Shown here in pieces: positions 1 to 5,137 of a DNA stretch of 5,620 nucleotides. How positions within the stretch are numbered: the stretch's first letter is position 1; the number at the start of each line of letters is the position of its first letter. The DNA is from JBHGAV01 sp041946685 (lineage in GTDB: Bacteria > Acidobacteriota > Terriglobia > Bryobacterales > Bryobacteraceae), in the NCBI GenBank assembly GCA_041946685.1, contig JBHGAV010000117.1:1-5620 (forward strand). The letters are read 5' to 3'. A program made the position numbers and the translations under genes. The notes under the pieces were generated by a model, which searched no databases, was not told the DNA's origin, and was given only the letters and a program-made list of their open reading frames with translations.

Positions 1-69
1 GCCGTCGATGCCTGGGTCTGCCTGGTCTTCTACGGCCTGCTGGGCCATATGCGGCGCTTCCGGCCCTGA
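1..69 (+). CDS. C-terminal end of an unidentified protein, probably membrane-bound (5' end outside window)
   Basis: Frame 1 is open from the first base and ends at a TGA at 67-69, giving 22 residues. They are hydrophobic and aromatic (Trp5, Leu8, Val9, Phe10, Tyr11, then Leu-Leu-Gly) and end in a basic tail, RRFRP. This looks like a last transmembrane helix with a positively charged end, which would favour a cytoplasmic C-terminus. The stop lies 34 bp before the next start on the same strand, so the two genes could share a transcript. Too little is visible to name the family. That it is coding at all is inferred from the composition and the tight spacing. Confidence 0.45.
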   Translation, partial: AVDAWVCLVFYGLLGHMRRFRP

Positions 70-90
70 GGTCCGCCGGGGCGGGTGCGA

Positions 91-96
91 TAGAAT
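91..96 (+). promoter_or_regulatory. Possible -10 box (TAGAAT) just upstream of the RraA-like gene
   Basis: TAGAAT matches the TATAAT consensus at five of six positions. Its last base is 7 bp short of the ATG at 104, so a transcript starting the usual distance downstream would begin at or beside the start codon (leaderless). I see no good -35 about 17 bp upstream and only a weak GGA before the ATG. The 8-mer GTGCGATA at 85-92 overlaps this box and occurs again at 4592-4599, before another start codon. The gene could also be read through from upstream. Confidence 0.3.
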
Positions 97-103
97 CGGA
101 CGT

Positions 104-835
104 ATGAAATCGAAACTCTTGATGTCCGTGCTGGTTGTGTCCTTGCTCCTGATCGCCATCGCCTGGGTCTACGCGCAGCCCTCGAGCGGCGATCCCATTG
201 TGGAAGGTTTCAAGATCACCGAGGTCGCATCGGTCGCCGACGCCTACGAGCAGTTGTACGGCGAGAAGAACTACATGTATCACGACATGCGCCCGCTGTT
301 TCCCACCAAGTTCGCCGGCCCGGCTTTCACCGTCTACATGAAGCAGGAAGAAAACAAGGAAGGCGGCAAGGCGGTGCAGGGCATGCTGGACGCGATCGAC
401 CAGGCCCCGGCCGGCTCCGTCTACGTGATGGTGCTCGAGAACGGTCTGGACTACGGCGGCCTGGGCGGCCTTATGGCTACCGCGATGAAGTACCGCAACC
501 TGACCGGAGCCGTGGTGGATGCCTCCATCCGCGATACGCCCCAGATGCGCCGGCTCCTGTTTCCGGTCTTCGGACGCGGCGTCGCTCCTTCCACTACCGT
601 GGGCCACTACCGCTTCGTGGGAATGAACATCCCGGTTACTTGCGCGGGAGTGAAGGTGAACCCCAACGACATCATCGTGGCCGATGAGGACGGCGTGTGC
701 GTGGTCCCGCGAGCCCGCGCGGCCGAAACGCTGAAAAGAGCGCAGCAGCTGGACCTGACCGAACACACTACCCTGGCGCTGATCGAGCGCTTCAAGTCGA
801 TCGTCAAGGCGGTCGCGCAGCAGGGCCGTATCTGA
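104..835 (+). CDS. Exported RraA-family protein (HMG-aldolase/RraA fold)
   Basis: The protein has 243 residues. Residues 1-24 look like a Sec signal peptide: Lys2 and Lys4, a hydrophobic core at about 5-20, and a likely signal peptidase I site after Val-Tyr-Ala24. The rest matches the RraA family, which includes 4-hydroxy-4-methyl-2-oxoglutarate aldolases and the RNase E inhibitor RraA. The glycine-rich loop is at 118-122. Asp139 precedes the Arg143-Asp144 pair, which in the aldolases binds substrate and the divalent metal. FPVFGRG follows at 153-159, and an ADEDG motif at 193-197 leads into VCVVP. Two family positions differ: the usual Asp-Gly is Asp139-Ala140, and the usual Pro-Gly-Asp is Pro187-Asn188-Asp189. 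Starting at 104 removes 32 in-frame codons that overlap the upstream gene and reveals the signal peptide. The fold is secure. The reaction is not known, and a periplasmic location would be unusual for this family. Confidence 0.85.
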   Translation: MKSKLLMSVLVVSLLLIAIAWVYAQPSSGDPIVEGFKITEVASVADAYEQLYGEKNYMYHDMRPLFPTKFAGPAFTVYMKQEENKEGGKAVQGMLDAIDQAPAGSVYVMVLENGLDYGGLGGLMATAMKYRNLTGAVVDASIRDTPQMRRLLFPVFGRGVAPSTTVGHYRFVGMNIPVTCAGVKVNPNDIIVADEDGVCVVPRARAAETLKRAQQLDLTEHTTLALIERFKSIVKAVAQQGRI

Positions 836-882
836 CGGTAAGGTTGTTCACGGTAGCCCGCCGGTTGTGGAAGCTGGAATGC

Positions 883-900
883 ACTCTCGATAGCGAGGGT
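883..900 (+). promoter_or_regulatory. Hairpin covering the ribosome binding site of the DoxX-like gene
   Basis: ACTCTCG (883-889) pairs with CGAGGGT (894-900) around an ATAG loop. The stem is 7 bp with one G-U pair. The right arm contains the purine-rich GAGGG (895-899), the best Shine-Dalgarno candidate for the ATG at 907, with a 7-nt gap. If it folds in the mRNA it would restrict ribosome access. It could also be a weak terminator for the RraA-like gene, but no run of T follows. The pairing is read directly from the sequence; the function is inferred. Confidence 0.4.
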
Positions 901-906
901 ACGTTT

Positions 907-1359
907 ATGGCACACATGGATGCCCCGTTTCCGGCGGGCTTGGCCCGTCAGATCGGGGAGGTCATCAGCCCGGCCCGCCAGGCTTACCACATCCTGCACT
1001 TCGCCTTCGTGTTCGTCCCCATCATCGCCGGGCTGGACAAGTTCTTCAGTTACCTCACCAACTGGGAAATGTATCTTTCCCGGCAGGTGACGGCGCTGCT
1101 GCCCGTGAGCGGGCACGACTTCATGCTGGCGGTCGGGATCGTCGAGATCGCCGCCGGCCTGCTCGTAGCCTTCCGTCCCCGGGTGGGAGGCTACCTGGTG
1201 GCGATCTGGCTTTGGGCGATTATCGCCAACCTGATCCTGACGGGGAGCTACTTCGATATCGCCTTGAGGGACTTCGGCCTGTCGCTGGGGGCCCTGGCGC
1301 TGGCCCGCCTGAGCAGTGAGCGGCTGATGATCCGCGAGCCCGGCCAGGTTCGCGCGTAA
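907..1359 (+). CDS. DoxX-like small integral membrane protein
   Basis: The protein has 150 residues with four probable transmembrane helices, at about 27-43, 72-89, 95-112 and 118-134. The arrangement resembles the DoxX/MauE-like superfamily: helix 1 ends in AGLDKF (41-46), helix 2 holds a buried Glu80 in a VGIVEIAAG stretch, and helix 4 begins with Asp117, Arg121 and Asp122. DoxX-like proteins are linked to quinone or thiol redox chemistry in some bacteria, but most are uncharacterised. I see no CXXC pair that would mark a redox-active member. The ATG at 907 is preferred over upstream in-frame starts, which would overlap the RraA-like gene, because GAGGG lies at 895-899. The gene is 71 bp after the RraA-like stop. 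A shared transcript is possible, but I see no functional link. Confidence 0.7.
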   Translation: MAHMDAPFPAGLARQIGEVISPARQAYHILHFAFVFVPIIAGLDKFFSYLTNWEMYLSRQVTALLPVSGHDFMLAVGIVEIAAGLLVAFRPRVGGYLVAIWLWAIIANLILTGSYFDIALRDFGLSLGALALARLSSERLMIREPGQVRA

Positions 1360-1370
1360 CCGCTTCCGGA

Positions 1371-1391
1371 CGGGAGGCGTTCTCCCTCCCG
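1371..1391 (+). terminator. GC-rich hairpin after the DoxX-like gene, possible terminator
   Basis: CGGGAGG (1371-1377) and CCTCCCG (1385-1391) form a perfect 7-bp stem with a 7-nt loop. CGGA (1367-1370) and TCCG (1395-1398) could extend it across a bulge. It starts 11 bp after the TAA of the DoxX-like gene and lies before the rhaI promoter, where a terminator is expected. No T run follows, so it is not a classic intrinsic terminator. It may be a transcript-end stabiliser or chance pairing in GC-rich DNA. Confidence 0.35.
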
Positions 1392-1419
1392 GGCTCCGCC
1401 GCGCGCGGGGGCAAGCGGC

Positions 1420-1450
1420 TATCATGTTCAGAGGACATCCCGTCCGGAGG
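1420..1450 (+). promoter_or_regulatory. Probable -10 box and ribosome binding site of the rhamnose isomerase gene
   Basis: TATCAT at 1420-1425 matches the -10 consensus at five of six positions. A transcript would start near 1432, giving a leader of about 24 nt. GGAGG at 1446-1450 sits 5 nt before the ATG at 1456 and is a strong Shine-Dalgarno. No clear -35 is visible. The ribosome binding site fixes the start; the promoter is less certain. Confidence 0.5.
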
Positions 1451-1455
1451 TTTTC

Positions 1456-2649
1456 ATGCTCTCAGATCGGCAGACAGAGGTTATTGGTAAGGCGCTGGAC
1501 GCGTTCCGGATCGAATTGCCCTCCTGGGGCTTCGCCAACACCGGCACGCGCTTCGGCAAATTCATACAGGACGCGGCCGCCACCAGCACCGAAGAGAAGT
1601 TTAGCGATGCCGGCCAGGTGCACAAGTTGACCGGCTGCTGCCCCACCGTCGCCGTGCATGTATTGTGGGACTTCCCCAGAGGTCTGAAGGATGCCGCGGC
1701 CACCAGGGCCATGGCGGAAAAACACGGCGTGCGGGTGGGAGCCATCAACCCCAACGTGTTTCAGGACCAGATCTACAAGCACGGCTCGCTCGGCAACCCC
1801 GATCCCGCCGTCCGCAAAGCGGCGCTCGACCACATCCTGGAAAGCGTCGAGATCGCCAAGCAGACCGGGAGCCGCGACCTGTCGCTCTGGTTCACCGACG
1901 GCTCCAGCTACCCCGGGACGCAGAACATCCGGCACCGCCGGCAGTGGTTCATCCAGGGCTTGAAGGAATCGCACGACCGTCTGGAGGCGCACCAGAGGCT
2001 GCTGGTGGAGTACAAGCCCTTCGAGCCGGCCTTCTACCACACGGACATCGCCGACTGGGGCATGTCGCTGCTGCTCTCCCGCGCCGCGGGGCCGCGGGCC
2101 AAGGTGCTGGTGGACACCGGGCACCACTACCAGGCCCAGAACATCGAGCAGATCGTGGCCTGGCTGCTGGCCGAGGACATGCTCGGCGGGTTCCACTTCA
2201 ACGACCGCCGCTACGCCGACGACGACCTGACCATCGCCTCCATCGACCCCTACCAGCTCTTCCGCATTTTCCACGAAGTCGCGCTCTATGAATGGGAGAC
2301 CGGCGCGCCGGCCGATATCGCCTACATGGTGGATCAGAGTCACAACCTGAAGGGCAAGATCGAGGAGATGATCCAGACCGTCAACACGGCCCAGGAGATC
2401 TATGCCAAGGCCGCCATCGTGGACCGCGAGAAACTGGCCGTACACCAGACCCGCTGCGACCTCGTGGACGCCGAGGAATGCCTGAAGGAGGCCTTCGCCG
2501 CCGACGTGCGGCCTGCCGTCCGGGCATGGCGCCGTTCGAAAGGCCTGGCGGAAGATCCGTTGAAAGCGTTTCGCGAGAGCGGGTACCTGGAACGGATCAC
2601 GCGGGAGCGCGCCGAAAAGAACAGGGGCGCGGTCGCCAGCTACGCCTGA
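1456..2649 (+). CDS. rhaI: L-rhamnose isomerase, RhaI type
   Basis: The 397-residue protein matches the RhaI family (Pseudomonas stutzeri and Streptomyces type), a TIM-barrel enzyme that interconverts L-rhamnose and L-rhamnulose, often with broad aldose specificity. The two-metal site looks complete: Glu185 and Lys187 (VEYKPFEP), Asp220 and His223 (VDTGHH), His247 (FHFND), Asp255 and Asp257 (YADDD) and Asp293 (VDQSHN). From memory of the P. stutzeri enzyme (Glu219, Asp254, His257, His281, Asp289, Asp291, Asp327), all are shifted by the same 34 residues. His68, Trp71 and Trp145 fit other active-site positions. It is about 33 residues shorter than that enzyme, mostly at the N-terminus. The ATG follows GGAGG at 5 nt. 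No rhamnulose kinase, aldolase or transporter is in view, so the physiological substrate could be another aldose. The stop overlaps the end of the convergent dehydrogenase gene. Confidence 0.92.
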   Translation: MLSDRQTEVIGKALDAFRIELPSWGFANTGTRFGKFIQDAAATSTEEKFSDAGQVHKLTGCCPTVAVHVLWDFPRGLKDAAATRAMAEKHGVRVGAINPNVFQDQIYKHGSLGNPDPAVRKAALDHILESVEIAKQTGSRDLSLWFTDGSSYPGTQNIRHRRQWFIQGLKESHDRLEAHQRLLVEYKPFEPAFYHTDIADWGMSLLLSRAAGPRAKVLVDTGHHYQAQNIEQIVAWLLAEDMLGGFHFNDRRYADDDLTIASIDPYQLFRIFHEVALYEWETGAPADIAYMVDQSHNLKGKIEEMIQTVNTAQEIYAKAAIVDREKLAVHQTRCDLVDAEECLKEAFAADVRPAVRAWRRSKGLAEDPLKAFRESGYLERITRERAEKNRGAVASYA

Positions 2650-4208
2650 TGCCCGGTCTTCTCGCCGACGGACTTGGCCTGCAGGAACAGCAGCAGGTAA
2701 TCCGGCCCGCCGGCCTTGGAGTCCGTCCCTGACATGTTGAAGCCGCCGAAGGGATGGGCCCCGACCATCGCCCCGGTGCATTTCCGGTTCACGTAGAGGT
2801 TGCCCACGAAGAACTCCTCGCGGGCCCGCCGGATATGCTCCGGGTCGTTGGAGAAGATGGCGCCGGTGAGGCCGTACTCCGAATCGTTGGCGAGTTCCAG
2901 GGCGTGATCGAAGTCGCGCGCCCGGGTAACCGCCAGGACCGGTCCGAAAATCTCTTCGCGGAAAATCGTCGCCTCGCGGTCGACGTCGGCGATGATGGTG
3001 GGACGGATGAAATAGCCCTCTCCGTCCGCGGGCGCCCCGCCGGCCACCAGGCGGCCTTCCTTCCTGCCGGTCTCGATGTAGTTCAGGATGGAGCGCCGCG
3101 CGCCTTCGCTGATGACCGGGCCCATGTAATTGCCGGGCTGATCGGCGGGGCCCACCCTCAGCGCTTCCGCGCGGGTCTTGAGTTTCTCCAGGAATGCGTC
3201 GTAAATCCGCGCATCCACGATGGCCCGGGAACAGGCCGAGCACTTCTGTCCCTGGTAGCCGAAGGCCGAAACCAGCACGCCTTCCACGGCCTTGTCGAGA
3301 TCGCAGTTCGCGTCCACGACGATGGCGTCCTTGCCGCCCATCTCGGCGATCACCCGCTTGATCCAGACCTGGCCCGGCTGGTGCCGGGCGGCCAGTTCGT
3401 TGATCCGCAGGCCCACGTCCCGGGATCCGGTGAACGCCACGAAGCGCGTTTTGGGATGCTTGACCAGAACGTCGCCCACCACCGCCCCGCTGCCCACCAG
3501 CAGCGAAAACGATCCGGGCGGGAAGCCTGCCTCGGCCAGCACTTCGGCGAACTTCGCGGCGATGGTCGGGGTCTCGCTGGAGGGCTTGATAACCACCGTG
3601 TTGCCCGCCACCAGGGCGGCGGCCGTCATCCCCGCCAGAATCGCCAGGGGAAAATTCCACGGCGGGATGATGATCCCGGCGCCCAGCGGCAGGTAGAACA
3701 ACTCGTCCTTCTCGCCCGGCAGCTGCACCACAGGCTGCGGTCCGGCCAGGCGCAGCATTTCGCGAGCGTAGTATTCGCAGAAGTCGATCGCTTCGGAGAC
3801 GTCGGCCTCGGCTTCCGGCCAGGTCTTGCCGGCTTCGTAGACCAGCCAGGCGTCGAACTCCATCTTGCGCTCGCGGATGATGGCGCCGGCGCGGAGCAGC
3901 GTCCGGGCGCGCTGCCCGGCGGGCACACGCGACCATTCCGGGAGGAAGGCGTGGGCCGCCTCAACGGCCCGGGCGGCCAGTTCCGGCGTGGCTTTCTCGT
4001 GGACTCCCACTACTTCCGACGGTTTCGAGGGGTTGAGCGAGCGGAGCTTCTCCGCAGTCCGGATCTCTTCGCCCGCGATGCGCAGCGGGTATTCGTGCCC
4101 GAATTGCGCGCGGACCGCCGCCAGCGCGGCCTCCATGGCCTGCCGGTTCGCGGGGATGGAGAAATCGGCGTAGGGTTCGTTGCGAAACGGCGGCAGAGTG
4201 TCGGTCAT
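2640..4208 (-). CDS. rocA: L-glutamate gamma-semialdehyde (P5C) dehydrogenase, RocA type
   Basis: This 522-residue aldehyde dehydrogenase oxidises L-glutamate gamma-semialdehyde, in equilibrium with pyrroline-5-carboxylate, to glutamate with NAD+. It is the last step of proline breakdown and part of arginine breakdown, in the cytoplasm. Family residues in order are: Asn185 in PWNFP, Lys208 in IKPS (cofactor binding), TGS at 260-262, the general base Glu289 in AEMGGK, the catalytic Cys323 in GQKCSACSR, the EEIFGP motif at 418-423, and PFGGFNMSGT at 486-495. The last motif and KAGGPDYLL point to P5C dehydrogenase rather than a general aldehyde dehydrogenase, as does EAGKTWPEAEAD near 125-136. 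The length equals that of monofunctional RocA/PruA. It lacks the proline dehydrogenase domain of PutA, and none is in view. The ATG has no strong Shine-Dalgarno. The frame stays open upstream, but that part overlaps ytxH in another frame and has no family similarity. Confidence 0.95.
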   Translation of the reverse strand: MTDTLPPFRNEPYADFSIPANRQAMEAALAAVRAQFGHEYPLRIAGEEIRTAEKLRSLNPSKPSEVVGVHEKATPELAARAVEAAHAFLPEWSRVPAGQRARTLLRAGAIIRERKMEFDAWLVYEAGKTWPEAEADVSEAIDFCEYYAREMLRLAGPQPVVQLPGEKDELFYLPLGAGIIIPPWNFPLAILAGMTAAALVAGNTVVIKPSSETPTIAAKFAEVLAEAGFPPGSFSLLVGSGAVVGDVLVKHPKTRFVAFTGSRDVGLRINELAARHQPGQVWIKRVIAEMGGKDAIVVDANCDLDKAVEGVLVSAFGYQGQKCSACSRAIVDARIYDAFLEKLKTRAEALRVGPADQPGNYMGPVISEGARRSILNYIETGRKEGRLVAGGAPADGEGYFIRPTIIADVDREATIFREEIFGPVLAVTRARDFDHALELANDSEYGLTGAIFSNDPEHIRRAREEFFVGNLYVNRKCTGAMVGAHPFGGFNMSGTDSKAGGPDYLLLFLQAKSVGEKTGHQA

Positions 4209-4261
4209 GGCTTGACGTCCGGACGGCAGGACCGGAGAAGGTGAATTGTCAGGCAGCGCTG

Positions 4262-4528
4262 TCAGCCGCGCACCAGTTTTCGCCCGCGCTCGAAGAGCCC
4301 GGCGGCCTCGTCGGCCACCTTGCGGCCCTTTTCGTAAAGACCTTTGCCGCGGTCGTAGATTTCGCGGCCGGTCTCGGCGATGGCCTCGCGGCCCTCTTCG
4401 CTCTTCTTCTCGATGTAACGCCGGGTGTCCTTGCCGCTCTTCGGGGCATACAGCAGCGCGATGCTGGCGCCGAGCGCAGCGCCCGCGATGAACCACATCA
4501 GCTTGCTTCCGCCATTGTCGTGAGCCAT
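4262..4528 (-). CDS. YtxH-domain small membrane protein
   Basis: This 88-residue protein has one transmembrane helix at about 10-27, followed by the YtxH-family signature LLYAPKSGKDTRR (25-37). The rest is a charged, probably helical tail. From residue 57 the tail runs in seven-residue units (IYDRGKG, LYEKGRK, VADEAAG, LFERGRK), which suggests an amphipathic helix or coiled coil. YtxH-domain proteins are common in Firmicutes and Acidobacteriota and some are tied to stress, but the biochemical role is unknown. The start is fixed by a perfect AGGAGG at 4535-4540, 6 nt before the ATG. The gene is 53 bp upstream of rocA on the same strand, so the two may be cotranscribed. Longer in-frame starts would cross the divergent promoter region. 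Confidence 0.85.
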   Translation of the reverse strand: MAHDNGGSKLMWFIAGAALGASIALLYAPKSGKDTRRYIEKKSEEGREAIAETGREIYDRGKGLYEKGRKVADEAAGLFERGRKLVRG

Positions 4529-4534
4529 CGGTTT

Positions 4535-4570
4535 CCTCCTGGGCGAATGCAGCCACCCACTTTCATTGTA
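4535..4570 (-). promoter_or_regulatory. Probable -10 box and ribosome binding site of the ytxH-like gene
   Basis: On the minus strand, TACAAT (4570 down to 4565) matches the -10 consensus at five of six positions, and AGGAGG (4540 down to 4535) is a full Shine-Dalgarno. A transcript would start near 4558 with a leader of about 30 nt and could continue into rocA. I see no convincing -35. Confidence 0.5.
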
Positions 4571-4597
4571 GCCCCTCGCCCAAGAGTGCCCGTGCGA

Positions 4598-4603
4598 TAT
4601 GCT
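4598..4603 (+). promoter_or_regulatory. Possible -10 box (TATGCT) of the DUF2007 gene, leaderless arrangement
   Basis: TATGCT matches the -10 consensus at four of six positions and ends 6 bp before the ATG at 4610, so transcription would begin at about the start codon. No Shine-Dalgarno precedes the ATG; the bases there read AAAGCT. The box overlaps the 8-mer GTGCGATA (4592-4599), also found before the RraA-like gene. It faces away from the ytxH promoter, so the 81-bp gap 4529-4609 would be a divergent promoter region. Confidence 0.35.
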
Positions 4604-4609
4604 AAAGCT

Positions 4610-5137
4610 ATGACACCGCAAGGTGAATTTGTTACCGTTTTCAGATCCGGCGATCCGGACGCGGACGCTCAAGCGGCAGCCGCCCGGGAGCGCCTGGCGA
4701 GCGCCGGTCTGGCAGCGGTAGTCGTCGGAGACGATGCGCCCGGCGTCGTCGTAGGCACCCGCGAAGTGCGGGTCCCTGCTGAAGAAGCCGCCCGGGCCGA
4801 GGAACTGCTGGCCGCTTCGGAGCCAGTGCCGGAGGACGAGTTTCAGGTGACCGATACCTCTCACGACCTGGACCTTCTTCCGGTGTTCAGCTCCCAGAAC
4901 CGCGACGCCGAGATGGAAGCCAACGCTGTCGCCGGTATCCTGGAGGCCAGCGGGATTTCGGCGGTGGTGGTGGGCAGTCCCCAGATCCCTGTGGTTCCGT
5001 TTGAAGTGAGAGTGCCGCGCGTCCGGCTGGAGGAGGCGCGCCGCGTCATCGTGGAGGCCCGGGAAGCCGGCTCGGAAGGGGCAGAAGAGGCCGAGTCCCA
5101 GACCGAGCCCGGGGCGGAATCAGAAGAGACGGTCTAG
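4610..5137 (+). CDS. Protein with two tandem DUF2007 (putative signal-transducing) domains
   Basis: This 175-residue protein has two copies of a domain like DUF2007, roughly residues 7-68 and 89-150. Each copy starts with a strand (FVTVFRSG; LLPVFSSQ), continues with a helix, then GLAAVVVG or GISAVVVG, and ends with EVRVP and a helix (residues 52-56 and 132-136 hold EVRVP in both). The copies are joined by an acidic linker (about 69-88). A Glu-rich tail of about 25 residues follows the second copy. DUF2007 proteins are small beta-alpha proteins named as putative prokaryotic signal transducers, but no ligand or partner is established. The ATG at 4610 begins just before the first domain. The upstream in-frame stretch overlaps ytxH on the other strand and is not similar to anything I recognise. 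The stop lies inside the end of the convergent ComEC-like gene. Confidence 0.8.
   Translation: MTPQGEFVTVFRSGDPDADAQAAAARERLASAGLAAVVVGDDAPGVVVGTREVRVPAEEAARAEELLAASEPVPEDEFQVTDTSHDLDLLPVFSSQNRDAEMEANAVAGILEASGISAVVVGSPQIPVVPFEVRVPRVRLEEARRVIVEAREAGSEGAEEAESQTEPGAESEETV

Noticed and set aside
8..103. N-terminal extension of the RraA-like protein from an ATG at position 8
   Set aside because: It overlaps the upstream gene's last codons in another frame and would bury the signal peptide behind 32 unrelated residues.
697..906. Extended start of the DoxX-like gene, 70 codons upstream
   Set aside because: It overlaps the RraA-like gene out of frame, and the Arg/Gly/Ala-rich sequence does not look like a membrane protein. 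The GAGGG before 907 supports the shorter form.
104..2649. A single pathway linking the RraA-like aldolase fold, the DoxX-like protein and rhamnose isomerase
   Set aside because: The RraA-like protein appears exported and rhaI seems to have its own promoter after a hairpin, so nothing beyond adjacency links them.
1462..3936. An 824-codon open frame on the minus strand across rhaI and much of rocA
   Set aside because: It is antisense to rhaI and in a wrong frame within rocA. Its translation is rich in Arg, Gly, Ala and Pro with no recognisable domain. Long empty frames like this are expected in GC-rich coding DNA.
2754..4244. A 496-codon open frame on the plus strand opposite rocA
   Set aside because: rocA on the other strand has full-length family similarity and all catalytic motifs. 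The plus-strand translation shows low-complexity His, Arg and Gly stretches and no motif.
4209..4556. N-terminal extension of rocA (116 extra codons in the same frame)
   Set aside because: It overlaps the ytxH-like gene in another frame. It shows no aldehyde dehydrogenase similarity, and the family's usual N-terminus begins near the ATG at 4208.
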